From Nostoc sp. ATCC 43529 (GTDB lineage: Bacteria > Cyanobacteriota > Cyanobacteriia > Cyanobacteriales > Nostocaceae): a stretch of DNA of 64,000 nucleotides. The notes below the pieces were generated by a model that was not told where the DNA came from, made no database searches, and worked only from the letters and a program-made list of their open reading frames with translations. The translations under genes were made by a program, and so were the position numbers. Below, one piece after another: positions 6,509 through 15,848 of the stretch (its first letter is position 1; each line of letters begins with the position of its first letter). The stretch spans positions 496,001-560,000 of the forward strand of contig LWTK01000046.1 in NCBI GenBank assembly GCA_003326205.1, written 5' to 3'.

Positions 6509-9292
6509 TTAATATTTATTGCAGTTGGGGTTGAAACGCTGCACAGGTAAGCCCATTTTCAACACGTCAATCCCGACTTGAGAAAGCAGACAAGGATTGC
6601 CATTGAGGAGGAATCTGAGATGTAAGTGCGGGCCACTTGATAAACCGGTAGAACCAACCTTGGCTACTACTTGTCCTTGTTTAACCTGTTGCCCCTGCTG
6701 TACTAAAATTCCTCCATCCATAAGGTGCATATAAGTTGATTCATATCCACCACCGTACTTGATGGTAATCATGTTGCCAGCCCCGCCGTTGCGGAGAGCA
6801 ACTTGCGAAACAACACCATCGGACATCGCTACCAAAGGCGTTCCCATAGGTGCTGCAACATCAAGGATTTTGTGACGATAACCGGCTGGGCGATTTTTTC
6901 TTGTCCCGTACCCATCACCTATAGAACTCGCGCCCTTGGGAACCGGGAAAATAAACTTCCCCGGCGCGGAAACTGGAGCCGCTGGAGTCGGCGCAGCTGC
7001 ACTCGCCACAGGTGCAGCATTGCTCGCAGGCGCAGCTTGCGGCGTGTAGAACTGCAACTGCGTCACCCCGCCAGGAAACTTGTGAAATACATTGCTGACT
7101 CGCCACTCTCGATTAAATGGTGCTGGCACGAGTTCCCCAGAGATGCCAATGATTTGCCCTGGTGCGATCGCCAAATACTCAGGCGTGGTAATCACACTCG
7201 CCTCTGACTCATAGCCTTTGATGCGTTTGGATTCGTCAGCGATCGCTTCCCCTTCGGCCCTCCCATCCGCCAAGTCAATTGCACCAATCGCCTGCCGTGG
7301 CATTCCCGCGTCATCTGTTGATTTTCCAGGGTTAGCGGTTACGGGTTGCGGCGGCGGTGCATCTGCTTTCAAGGTGAGGCTAGCCAGCGCTGCTTTGGAA
7401 ACTTGGCTGTTGCTGGTGGTGGACTTGGTAATTACCCCATTGGCGTCGATATCCTCAGTCTCAATTGTCGTACCTGTGGTGGTTTCAGTAGTTGTCACCA
7501 CTTTCTTAATCGTCGTCGCACCCGTGACTGAGGTTGTCTCGACTACCGTCACAACTTTGCCGCGTTCGATGGTTTTGTTGGTAATGGTAGTGATGTTGGT
7601 AGTTGTACCGTCAGGGTTTTTCTGGGTTTTGGTTGTGGTTTTGGGCAGTTCAAATTTTTTGGGCGACTCCTTGGGCGTGTTGTCGGCGGTGGTAGTCGAG
7701 GGCTTGGATTTCACATTCCCCACAATCGGCGGTGCAGCTGCACCAGTTACACCGGATGGCGCTTTTCCCGTCCCTGCTTTATCCTCAGTTTTGTGCTGCT
7801 CAACTTTCCCGGTTTGGCGGTCAATCACCGCCTTAGATGCGGCGGCGGGAGTGGGGGGAGAAGTTGCACTGGAGCCGGAAACTGGGGCGTGATCGCTTCT
7901 TGCTTTATCACCGAATCGCAAGCTCAATACATCGCCCCAATCAATGACAATGCCCGTGTACTCCGGCCTGCCACTGGGCTTGAGTATTAGTTTGTTTTTG
8001 TCTTCCTTGATTGTGTAGCCAATAGAGCGACATTGCCGGAGCAGTAACTCATAGGCAGTAATCCCCGTTTGGTCGAGAAACTGATACGTCGGCCCGTTGC
8101 CCTCCATCTCCAGCTTGAGATTGTGCTGGCGCGTGACTATCTCGGCTAGCTGCCGCAGAGTAATATTTTCAAAACTTTTATTCTCAGTTCGCCGCGTCAT
8201 CAGCCAGCGAATTGACTGCCCCGTGAACGTGGTAACGTCCTTTTCCCCTTTTGCTGAATCAGTCCCGATATGAATGAAATGGTAGGCGATGAGTTGGTCG
8301 GGTTCAAAGCCTAACTCGATGATGATTTCAGTTCCTTTGATACTGGTTTCTTGTGGCGGCGTGGCTGACTGTATCTGCGCTTGGGTCGGAGTTGGTTGAG
8401 TCTCAGGAGCCATCGTGCGCTTGGAATTTAAGATGCTCCAAATGATAGGCAGTGTACCAGTTCGCCCATCTTTTGTGCCACTGCTGTACCTGCCATCGGC
8501 GACATACATTCCCGAATCATAGTGCTGAGAACCAGCAAGCAGGTAAGGCGACGGACGCCCTTTAAACAAATACCCCAAGCCGTTGTAGCTTTCCAAAAAC
8601 CAACAGAGGTCGGGGATGTTGCCCCAGTTCACGCCTTTAAAGCGATTATCAGAAGTCAGCGCATCAATGGCAGCTTGCTCAAAAGTGTAGGGAGGAGCAA
8701 CGCCAGGGATTCTACCGGCAGGGACGCGCACGGTTTTTCTTTGAAGTGAGTCGCCGTTGGCGATATTTTGGCTGAAGTTATAGGAACATTCGCGGTAATG
8801 GATAGCTGCTATCACATACCAAGGCACGCCAGTTTTAGCAGAAATTGTTTGGTATCTTGGCTGGTTAGCGATCGCCTGCTGTGCTGCTTCCTTTACTATC
8901 CCAGCGCGATCGCTTCGGATGGACATCGTTGACCAAACGCGATTGTAGTAATCAGCCTGAGCAGATTTTGATCGACCGGTGGGGCGGGTAAGGATTGCCG
9001 CGCCACCTGTTGAGGTGGGGAGAGCCAGGTCTGAGGTTGATGTTGTGGCGGCGGGTGTGGCAGTTTGTTTGTTGTTTAGCAGTTCAGGAGGAACGACGAT
9101 ACCACCAGATTTTAGAGAGATGTCCTGGAATTTGCCACCGATTACTAGTCCGGCATCGTAAATCGAAAAACTGCAACGGCTGGATTTTTCTGATTCACCA
9201 AGTTCCACGCTCACTTCTAAGAGGAAGCGATCGCCACTTTCAAAAACACTTTCACCAATGCGGCAGCGACAAAAGGGGGCGATGAGTTTCAT
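6509..9292 (-). CDS. Tail hub protein with two peptidoglycan hydrolase domains
   Basis: 927 aa from the ATG at 9292, which overlaps the preceding stop (TAATG); the longer frame to 9316 is less likely. Order: an N-terminal beta domain; residues ~122-290, a lysozyme/transglycosylase-like domain with a candidate catalytic Glu in IHYRECSYNF and the IANGDSL motif; ~320-480, a late-control gpD/gp27-like hub; a Thr-rich linker (~520-640); the rest of the hub; then a C-terminal M23 metallopeptidase with HKILD, YMHL and HLHLRF zinc ligands. In the virion it would cap the tube and open the cell wall on contraction. Confidence 0.85.
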   Translation of the reverse strand: MKLIAPFCRCRIGESVFESGDRFLLEVSVELGESEKSSRCSFSIYDAGLVIGGKFQDISLKSGGIVVPPELLNNKQTATPAATTSTSDLALPTSTGGAAILTRPTGRSKSAQADYYNRVWSTMSIRSDRAGIVKEAAQQAIANQPRYQTISAKTGVPWYVIAAIHYRECSYNFSQNIANGDSLQRKTVRVPAGRIPGVAPPYTFEQAAIDALTSDNRFKGVNWGNIPDLCWFLESYNGLGYLFKGRPSPYLLAGSQHYDSGMYVADGRYSSGTKDGRTGTLPIIWSILNSKRTMAPETQPTPTQAQIQSATPPQETSIKGTEIIIELGFEPDQLIAYHFIHIGTDSAKGEKDVTTFTGQSIRWLMTRRTENKSFENITLRQLAEIVTRQHNLKLEMEGNGPTYQFLDQTGITAYELLLRQCRSIGYTIKEDKNKLILKPSGRPEYTGIVIDWGDVLSLRFGDKARSDHAPVSGSSATSPPTPAAASKAVIDRQTGKVEQHKTEDKAGTGKAPSGVTGAAAPPIVGNVKSKPSTTTADNTPKESPKKFELPKTTTKTQKNPDGTTTNITTITNKTIERGKVVTVVETTSVTGATTIKKVVTTTETTTGTTIETEDIDANGVITKSTTSNSQVSKAALASLTLKADAPPPQPVTANPGKSTDDAGMPRQAIGAIDLADGRAEGEAIADESKRIKGYESEASVITTPEYLAIAPGQIIGISGELVPAPFNREWRVSNVFHKFPGGVTQLQFYTPQAAPASNAAPVASAAAPTPAAPVSAPGKFIFPVPKGASSIGDGYGTRKNRPAGYRHKILDVAAPMGTPLVAMSDGVVSQVALRNGGAGNMITIKYGGGYESTYMHLMDGGILVQQGQQVKQGQVVAKVGSTGLSSGPHLHLRFLLNGNPCLLSQVGIDVLKMGLPVQRFNPNCNKY

Positions 9293-9711
9293 TAAACTTG
9301 TCCCCCCAGCAGCCATTTCACCAGCTGCACTGGCTTGCCGTCATAACTTGAAATCTGTTCCTCCGCCTTATTGAGCGTTGTCTCTACATCCCCCAAAACG
9401 CCATTCACATCGCCCAGTAACTTCAGTGCATCCTTAGCGTAGCCTTGTAAGTTGCCGGGTAACTGGGTTTGTAGAGTGGTGAGCGTATTGGTTGCAGTAT
9501 CTAGGGTTTCACCAATCTGCGATAGCACGGGCTTGGCGTAGTTAAGGATTTGGGAAGTGTCTGGTAGTTCCAAGTCGATACCTTCCACTAATTCCCCAAA
9601 TACGTCGATATCTGGGTTGAGGTCAAGTAGTTCGGTGAATCGCGTCACGTCGCCGTTGAAGATTTCGGAAGCGAGGGTGGCTATACTATCTCCGGTTTTG
9701 GCTTGAATCAT
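9292..9711 (-). CDS. LysM-type tail protein (gpX-like)
   Basis: 139 aa. The first ~50 residues form a LysM-like domain (GDSIATLASEIFNGD...LLDLNPDI) of the P2 gpX type that joins baseplate and tube. The remainder is helical (LKLLGDVNGVLGDVETTLNKAEEQ). It is coupled to the hub gene through TAATG. Confidence 0.85.
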   Translation of the reverse strand: MIQAKTGDSIATLASEIFNGDVTRFTELLDLNPDIDVFGELVEGIDLELPDTSQILNYAKPVLSQIGETLDTATNTLTTLQTQLPGNLQGYAKDALKLLGDVNGVLGDVETTLNKAEEQISSYDGKPVQLVKWLLGGQV

Positions 9712-9738
9712 TGGTTAAACAGGTTAATAGTTAATGGT

Positions 9739-9763
9739 CTATCTGGCGGAATCCGCCAGATAG
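9739..9763. repeat. Dispersed 25-nt palindrome, copy 2
   Basis: Perfect palindrome (arm CTATCTGGCGGA) in the 54-nt gap between the LysM gene and the tube-associated gene. Confidence 0.9.
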
Positions 9764-9765
9764 AA

Positions 9766-10608
9766 TCACGGTGCTTTACCGCCAGTCACCAGGGGAATCG
9801 TGGTTATACTCTGTCCCGTTTTAGCTGTAAACCCGTCCCACACAAGAACTGTACCTACAGCCTTCCCTCCAACACCAATCATTGCAACCGCCCCACTGTT
9901 GGCATCAGTCGATAACTTATATTTATTTCCCCGAATCGCCGCCTGAACATCAGCTGCCCATTGTTTGATATTGGTTTCAAGGTATTTTTTGGCAGCAGTC
10001 GAAGCATCAGCACGCTGTCTATCAGTCAGCGGTAGTCTGGGTTTTCCCTGTTTCTCACGGGTTGTTTTGGCAGTTTCCATTGCCTTGGTTTTCTGTTGTT
10101 CAATTTCGCCTCGGCTAATCGCCTTGGGAACTTCCTTAAGCTCCAGCCCCAGCTTCACGCTAGCGGGTTCACCCCCCAACCACGCCGACTCTTCCCACTG
10201 AATGTTAGTCAGCACGCACGGGCCGAATTCCCTTGTTCCCCACTGAAACTTCAGGATAGGAGGAGCATACTTTTTATTTTTGATGTCTGCTTGCAGTAGC
10301 AAGTTTATCCCTTCAATCAGCGGGCGCAAGGATTTACCGCAGTACCAAGTTTGCAAGATTAAGTCCGGTATTGAGAGCGTTTGCCCCGTGGTGGCGACGT
10401 ACTGAACCTCTGATCGCTGCGATGCTAATGGCGAAATCTCGGTGTATTTGGCTTCCCTAGAAAACCTGAGCGATTGAGGGTTGACCAAAAATTGCCACAA
10501 AGGTTTAGCGGCATTGCCTGAAATATCATATTCCAGTAGCACTGCCTCGATAGATGCGCCTTCCTTGCTGGCCTCTGGGAGTTGGCTGTATACGGAGTTG
10601 TACCTCAT
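9766..10608 (-). CDS. Contractile tube-associated protein (CIS_tube-like)
   Basis: 280 aa. Residues ~30-150 carry the pattern of the contractile injection system tube/adaptor domain (QFLVNPQSLRFSREAKYTEI, then VQYVATTGQTLSIPDLIL, and GPCVLTNIQWEESAWLGGEP). Its C-terminal half has a Lys/Arg helical region (TTREKQGKPRLPLTDRQRADAS). Such proteins link the tube to the hub next to LysM proteins. It overlaps the tape measure stop by 4 nt. Confidence 0.75.
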   Translation of the reverse strand: MRYNSVYSQLPEASKEGASIEAVLLEYDISGNAAKPLWQFLVNPQSLRFSREAKYTEISPLASQRSEVQYVATTGQTLSIPDLILQTWYCGKSLRPLIEGINLLLQADIKNKKYAPPILKFQWGTREFGPCVLTNIQWEESAWLGGEPASVKLGLELKEVPKAISRGEIEQQKTKAMETAKTTREKQGKPRLPLTDRQRADASTAAKKYLETNIKQWAADVQAAIRGNKYKLSTDANSGAVAMIGVGGKAVGTVLVWDGFTAKTGQSITTIPLVTGGKAP

Positions 10609-13112
10609 GCTAATACCCCCTGTTGCTGTTGAGCGTACATGATTTCCAGTTGCTCTAGGGCAAGGCGGGCGATCGCCACAGGATCGTTCACTCCATACAC
10701 GTTGATCGTTGGGGCGAAGGTCACGTTTTTAGATGAAGCTCCCACCGCCGCACTTCCCTGCATCATTCGCTGCATCTGGGCTGGAGTTAGGATGAATTCT
10801 GAACTATTGGCAACCACCGGACTCGCTCCAGAGGGCATATTACGCGACTCGTTGGCAAAGGCTCCCAACAATCCGCCAGCAGCCGTGGGGATGTGCCCTT
10901 TGTAGAAGCCAAGTAAGCTGCCGACTCCAGAAGCAATATTTTGCCCTAAGTTAAATGCCGATTGTCCGGCGTTTGTAACTGCGCTAGTAGCAGTGCCAAC
11001 AGGGTTTAAGACCGCTTGACCAACACCAGTAACTGCGTTGGTGGCAGCCCCAACAGGATTGCTAACGAAATCGCCAATGGCAGTAGCGGGGGCGGTTATC
11101 GTGCTTTTAGCTTGATTAACAACATTGTCGATCGCTCCCGTAATTGCTGATAGCAATTGGTTCCACATATCGGCGATCGCTTGTCCGAGTGAAGTAAAGA
11201 AACCTTGCACTGAGGTAATGGCGAAATTTCCCACCTCTGCCCAGCCGCTAAGATAACTAGAAAGCCATGTATCGATAATTTGAGTAGCTGCCGAGAGCGT
11301 TTGGTTCCACATATCGGCGATTCCAGAACCTAGAGAATTGAAGAAATTTTGGGCGCTGGCGATCGCGAAATTTCCGACTTCCATCCAGCCATTGATAAAA
11401 TAAGCAAGCCAATTTTGAATCGAGCTAACAGCAAAACTCCCCACTTGCCACCAACCGCTGATATAAGAATTCAGCCATTCAGAAATTGTGTAGCTAACAC
11501 CTAACCAAATATTATCCAATCCTTCCCAGAGTTTAGAGCGAATATTCAGCAATCCCTTGCTAATCTCTGCAAATAGAGTGGCACGGAAACCAGCAACCAA
11601 TCCCACAATAAAGGGAATAGCAGCCAAGGCGATATTGCCGATAGAAATCAGGATATTATCCCAAGGCAAGTTGATGATGAATTGGATTAATTTACCTACC
11701 AATTGACCGCCAAAAATCCCAAGCTTTGCACCCATCACCCCAAAGCCAATGGCGCCGCCTCCACCGGATAAAATCTTGCCGGAGGAGTCTGCAAGCCATG
11801 AGAAAAATTGCCCAATCCAAACGTTGATTCCACCCAAAAACTTCTCAAAGCCGTTTAATATTGCAGTGGGATTGAATAGCTTCTGCGCCCCTCCCATAAA
11901 GCCTCGAAAGGCATTAACTAAAATGTCTGGCTTGATAAAACCTTGAATTGAACCGATTAATTTTTTTAGCCCGCCAAGAAGAAAGCCAGGGGCAAAAATC
12001 TTAGTAAATATTGCGCTTACTCCACCTATCCCACCACCTGCACCCTTAGCGATATTGGCAAGATTTGTGGCAAAGTCAGAGGCTTTTTTTATCCAGCCAG
12101 TAACAGTATTGATGCCGTTGTAAAGTACCAGCATCGGATCGACAGAAGGCACTCCAAGAGCTTGAAGAATTTTACCTCCGGCTTCAAAAAAGCCCATCAC
12201 TGCCTTAATTCCAGCAGCCACAGCGGTCATCACGTTTTGTTGCCCTTCTCCAACCGATAAATCCCGGAGTAAACCAAATACGCCAGAAGTCGGATCGAAA
12301 AAACTCGACTGAATCCCTGCCATTAGCCCTTCTACCGTGTTGCTAGCGGCGTCGATTACGTCCTTTGTGATCAGTTTCCCGCTGACTGCTTTGACAACTT
12401 CAATTCGTTCTTTTGATGACATATTTTTCATGTCGTTGAGAACTTTGCCCCGCTTTTTCATCTCCTGTTCCAACAGGTTAATAAAAGCTGGGTTGTTGTC
12501 AGCAAATAATAATTGTTTGGCACTTGCGACGTTACCATCCAACAGCCTTGCTGTGAACATCCCCACGGCAGAGGCATCGGTTCCGCTGGAGATCCCAAGC
12601 AGTGTCATTTGCTTGGTGATGTCGGTAAGATTTTTCTGGAATTCGCCCTTGTTGAGTACGCCGTTGGCATCTTTGAAAGCCGGGATAACGTTGTCCATGA
12701 TGGAATTCGCGACTTTTTGATAGTCGGCCGTCGCCCCAGGTAAAGCCCCCGCAATCTTTGATAGTTCGGCACCAAAACTGGTGACAAACTTCTCTGATTC
12801 CTTGTAAGACTCCCCAGTAAGTGCAGCAAACGTCCCAGCCGCCGACACCGTGTCAAGCTGGATTTTCTTGGCTTCCTCAAACTTCTGCCCCATGAATTGA
12901 GCGGCATTCCCCACAGCATTCAGAGCTTGCCCCAGCAAGTTAGCCTTAACAATTCCAGAGAAGATAGCATTGCTCAGGCTCCCAGTTGCCCCACTGGCGG
13001 AAGTTGCGGAATTTCCCAGTCCCCCCATAGCTGCGCCAATTCTGCCGAAAGCATTAGTAGCAGCAGCGGCTCCAGCAACTTGGACTATCAAATTTACGAG
13101 GTTACTTGCCAC
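10605..13112 (-). CDS. Tail tape measure protein
   Basis: 835 aa, the longest tail gene apart from the hub. The N-terminal Ala/Gly-rich segment has coiled-coil parts, hydrophobic membrane-like stretches lie in the middle, and the C-terminal region repeats YISGWWQVGSFA/YFINGWMEVGNFA-type units (about residues 555-660), giving a tandem duplication. It begins with GTG at 13112, overlapping the end of the frameshifted chaperone extension. Tape measure proteins set tail length and exit through the tube during injection. Confidence 0.88.
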   Translation of the reverse strand: MASNLVNLIVQVAGAAAATNAFGRIGAAMGGLGNSATSASGATGSLSNAIFSGIVKANLLGQALNAVGNAAQFMGQKFEEAKKIQLDTVSAAGTFAALTGESYKESEKFVTSFGAELSKIAGALPGATADYQKVANSIMDNVIPAFKDANGVLNKGEFQKNLTDITKQMTLLGISSGTDASAVGMFTARLLDGNVASAKQLLFADNNPAFINLLEQEMKKRGKVLNDMKNMSSKERIEVVKAVSGKLITKDVIDAASNTVEGLMAGIQSSFFDPTSGVFGLLRDLSVGEGQQNVMTAVAAGIKAVMGFFEAGGKILQALGVPSVDPMLVLYNGINTVTGWIKKASDFATNLANIAKGAGGGIGGVSAIFTKIFAPGFLLGGLKKLIGSIQGFIKPDILVNAFRGFMGGAQKLFNPTAILNGFEKFLGGINVWIGQFFSWLADSSGKILSGGGGAIGFGVMGAKLGIFGGQLVGKLIQFIINLPWDNILISIGNIALAAIPFIVGLVAGFRATLFAEISKGLLNIRSKLWEGLDNIWLGVSYTISEWLNSYISGWWQVGSFAVSSIQNWLAYFINGWMEVGNFAIASAQNFFNSLGSGIADMWNQTLSAATQIIDTWLSSYLSGWAEVGNFAITSVQGFFTSLGQAIADMWNQLLSAITGAIDNVVNQAKSTITAPATAIGDFVSNPVGAATNAVTGVGQAVLNPVGTATSAVTNAGQSAFNLGQNIASGVGSLLGFYKGHIPTAAGGLLGAFANESRNMPSGASPVVANSSEFILTPAQMQRMMQGSAAVGASSKNVTFAPTINVYGVNDPVAIARLALEQLEIMYAQQQQGVLA

Positions 13113-13266
13113 GTTCCCACGCCTTCTTCTCTATTTCTGCTGCCTCTAAGTGAATCGCTATCATGCTTTGCAAGGTGTCGAGGGGGATTTCCTTGTAGTC
13201 TTTTAGCCCGTTGAATGATTTGCCGTTGAGGTGATAGACAATCTTTAAAAAACTCTCCTCATCAAT
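13102..13266 (-). CDS. Tail assembly chaperone extension, +1 (or -2) frame
   Basis: A 54-codon frame with no usable start codon (first codons ATT GAT GAG), lying between the chaperone gene and the tape measure. The product, reached by a slip on GGGG at 13267-13270 just before the chaperone stop (CAA GGG GAT TGA), reads IDEESFLKIVYHLNGKSF... and ends ...EIEKKAWERGK. Its stop overlaps the GTG start of the tape measure by 11 nt. Such an extension from a 5' chaperone gene is the normal arrangement in dsDNA phage tails; Mu is known to use a -2 shift. Confidence 0.7.
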   Translation of the reverse strand: MDEESFLKIVYHLNGKSFNGLKDYKEIPLDTLQSMIAIHLEAAEIEKKAWERGK

Positions 13267-13846
13267 CCCCTTGAGGCTTGCGGCAAAAGGATTGCAAAAG
13301 TTTTGCTACCCCCTGCCAGTCTCCCATGTTGATTGAATTTAGCGTTTTCTCATCTACGCCATCTTTGTCGCCCCAACGAACGCACAGGCGGATAGCGATC
13401 GCTACTTGCGTTTCCAAATCCCCATCTTTGTTTTTGCTAATCGCTTCGGCATCGCCGTAGTTAGGGCGGCGGAAAATCGTCTCAATGCCATTGCTAAGGG
13501 TAAGGGATTTCGAGCGATCGCTCAGTTCAATGAATTCAGGTATCTCTTGTGGCGCAAGGGTTTCACTGATTAACTCTACATCTTCAAGGTCGCGCTGCCG
13601 CAGTTGTGGTAGGGCGATTCCTGGTTTGTCTCCCCAGCGGACGCAGTTTCTCGCTATCAGGCGGCCAGATGCTTCGATTGCGTTAGCGATGCCAGCTTTG
13701 GTAAGAATCCGCACATCTTCTAGCACCACAGGGCGAAATACGGTAATCGTGCCATCGCCAAGGGTGATTTTGATTTCTTGGGGGCTTTGCTCCTGCACTT
13801 CAATGGCTTGCTGCTCGTTTGATTGGGTGCGTTGAATTCTGCCCAT
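13262..13846 (-). CDS. Tail assembly chaperone with duplicated domain
   Basis: 194 aa. Two copies of one domain can be aligned: a first with ITVFRPVVLEDVRI...ARNCVRWGDKPGIAL and a second with ETIFRRPNYGDAEA...AIRLCVRWGDKDGVDE. Both share the CVRWGDK motif. Position just before the tape measure matches the gpG/gpE chaperones that hold it before assembly. Translation is coupled to the tube gene through a one-nt overlap. Confidence 0.8.
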   Translation of the reverse strand: MGRIQRTQSNEQQAIEVQEQSPQEIKITLGDGTITVFRPVVLEDVRILTKAGIANAIEASGRLIARNCVRWGDKPGIALPQLRQRDLEDVELISETLAPQEIPEFIELSDRSKSLTLSNGIETIFRRPNYGDAEAISKNKDGDLETQVAIAIRLCVRWGDKDGVDEKTLNSINMGDWQGVAKLLQSFCRKPQGD

Positions 13847-14286
13847 TATGCGTACTCCCAGTCATCCGCGATAAAGGTGAGTTTCAGCATCGAGATATCA
13901 TTGGATTTTTTATCTACCTCAAAACCCTCCAGCCCGGTGGGACGGGCTTTGTAGACAATTACGCTAGGTCCGATTGGTTCTACCTCTGGGCAATAGGTAA
14001 CGGGAGTGATTGAGATGGTGATTACGTCTTTATTGCCGTCACAGTATTTGCGCCAAAAATCGACGATGGGCTTATCCGCCACTGGATCGAAAGCTTTCTC
14101 TAAGTCCATCTCGTCTAGTTCTCTTGGTCCCACAAGTTTGTACTTGCGGTTGCTGAGTCCGTCGTTGTAATCAGTGGTATCCGCTTTGTCCTTAATCCCT
14201 GAGAATTTTTCCCAGTAGCTATCGATGCCTTTGATAGTTACTAGATACTGCTGTTGGGTAATTGGGTTAGCCGTTCCTCCTGCCAT
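13846..14286 (-). CDS. Major tail tube protein
   Basis: 146 aa, beta-rich with a central helix (DEMDLEKAFDPVADKPIVDFWRKY), as in contractile tube proteins of the gp19/gpFII type. Its neighbours, sheath upstream and chaperone downstream, fit exactly. It forms the inner tube of the tail. Confidence 0.78.
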   Translation of the reverse strand: MAGGTANPITQQQYLVTIKGIDSYWEKFSGIKDKADTTDYNDGLSNRKYKLVGPRELDEMDLEKAFDPVADKPIVDFWRKYCDGNKDVITISITPVTYCPEVEPIGPSVIVYKARPTGLEGFEVDKKSNDISMLKLTFIADDWEYA

Positions 14287-14289
14287 GTT

Positions 14290-15765
14290 TTACGCCACTC
14301 CTGCTGCTTGTTGTACTTGGTCGATTGGTACGCGGTAAGAGCCAACCAGCATCCGTTCTAGAGTCGGTGCTGGAGCCGCGTAGACTTCAGATCTGACAAT
14401 TCCCGCCTCCAAATCGATGGCAGGATTTATGGAGCGATCGCACTTCACTAAGAAAGCGTCGGCTGGAGTTGCGCCAAAGAATGCTCCGCCTTCCCAAAAC
14501 CTGTAGGCGATCGCTTCGATGGTTTCTCTGATTCTGGTGAACAGCACGCCCTGTCCGTCTACTGCTGAGAAAATCACGTCGCCGTCATCGAGTGTTTGCT
14601 GGATGGTGCGGTTAAAAACCGAGAAAATAATTCGAGTGTTGACAAATCTGTAGTAGGGCGAAGCGCTGCGAGTGCGAGAGCCATACACTACAACCCCGTG
14701 TCCTGGGAGATTGCGAATACAGTTGACTCCTTCAGGGTTGACTACCGCTTGCTCTGCTTTTTTCACCGTTACCGCCACACCTTTTACACCACGCATCGGG
14801 TATTTTGTTCCGGCTGGCGGTTGCTGGAATCCCTGCTCTCTATAGCGGCGTAGCGCGATCGCAGCCACACCAGCAGAAGGGGGAATGGTGTTGTCGAGCA
14901 AATCAACAACGTAGGGGAAGAAGTAAGCTAGGTGACCGCGTGCTGTGGTGTAGTTGGCGGATTCGGTTTGTGCCAAAGCAGGGGTGTTAATAGTCCCACT
15001 GGGGCCAGAATCAACAAATGTCGCCCAGTCAAAGCCCTCAGACGCACAGAGATTTTCCATTGCGGTGGCGACTGAGGTGCGATCGCCTTGACTTGTCAAT
15101 CCTGAAAAAGCCTCTGGGCAAATCAAAATACCTTGCTCGTGCAAGTCCGGATCGAAGCTATTTTGAATTGCATAAACGTATTCATCAGCCAATGTAGCGT
15201 AGGTGTCAGCCGTAACCGAAAGCGTTGAACCAACTGGCGCCGTGGGGGAAGTAACAGTAAAAGCTGTAGCTACAGCGTCGGCAGTGATGATAAAGGTGCT
15301 GTTTCCCGTGCCGTCGTCGGATGCTGTAACGATGGCTGCAACCGTACTGTTGGCGTTAATCGCCGCTATCAGCCCATTTACAATTTCTTGGGCGGTGGGA
15401 GTTGAATCTGCTGCGTAGGTAACAGCAGTGCCGCTGACTGTTAATGAGTAATTCCCTTCTGTTGGCGTGCCTACCGTCACTGTCGCGATTTGCTTGGAGG
15501 CTGCGCGGATAAAGAAGAGAATGCCGTTAGAAAGATTATTAAAAAAGAGTTTTACAGAATTCAGGCTTGAAGAAGTCCCAAACTTTGTGGCGAAATCATC
15601 GGCACTGGTGACTTGCGTGGGCGTGTTGTAAGCTCCCGTTGTGCCGCTGCCAATAAGATAGGCGCGGTTGAATGAGGCAATATCGGCAGGGATAATGCCC
15701 GCCGTGTCCTCGTAGACATACACGCCGGGCGCTGTTAGTTGATTTATGTTAAGCGTTTGAGGCAT
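14290..15765 (-). CDS. Tail sheath protein
   Basis: 491 aa. N-terminal APGVYVYEDTAG and the PQTLNINQLTAPGV start are typical of phage sheaths. A beta-sandwich insertion with repeats (VGTPTEGNYSLTVSGTAVTYAAD...) is present at about residues 115-190. The conserved end includes WEGGAFFGATPADAFLVKCD and LVGSYRVPIDQVQ. The sheath contracts around the tube to drive penetration. Confidence 0.93.
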   Translation of the reverse strand: MPQTLNINQLTAPGVYVYEDTAGIIPADIASFNRAYLIGSGTTGAYNTPTQVTSADDFATKFGTSSSLNSVKLFFNNLSNGILFFIRAASKQIATVTVGTPTEGNYSLTVSGTAVTYAADSTPTAQEIVNGLIAAINANSTVAAIVTASDDGTGNSTFIITADAVATAFTVTSPTAPVGSTLSVTADTYATLADEYVYAIQNSFDPDLHEQGILICPEAFSGLTSQGDRTSVATAMENLCASEGFDWATFVDSGPSGTINTPALAQTESANYTTARGHLAYFFPYVVDLLDNTIPPSAGVAAIALRRYREQGFQQPPAGTKYPMRGVKGVAVTVKKAEQAVVNPEGVNCIRNLPGHGVVVYGSRTRSASPYYRFVNTRIIFSVFNRTIQQTLDDGDVIFSAVDGQGVLFTRIRETIEAIAYRFWEGGAFFGATPADAFLVKCDRSINPAIDLEAGIVRSEVYAAPAPTLERMLVGSYRVPIDQVQQAAGVA

Positions 15766-15794
15766 GAGCAGTTATCGATAGCGGAAAATGCGGT

Positions 15795-15811
15795 CTTGGG
15801 GTCTCCCCAAG
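15795..15811. other. 7-bp hairpin before the tail sheath gene
   Basis: CTTGGGG/CCCCAAG stem with a 3-nt loop in the 83-nt gap between the sheath start and the next upstream gene's stop (15849). No T-run follows, so a processing or attenuation signal is more likely than a terminator. Confidence 0.5.
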
Positions 15812-15848
15812 AGGAGCAATTTTCCAAGACAACTGCCGCTAGGGTTCC

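Noticed and set aside
7218..7892. Val-rich plus-strand frame, 224 aa
   Set aside because: Mirror of the Thr-rich linker of the hub gene; composition explained by the opposite strand.
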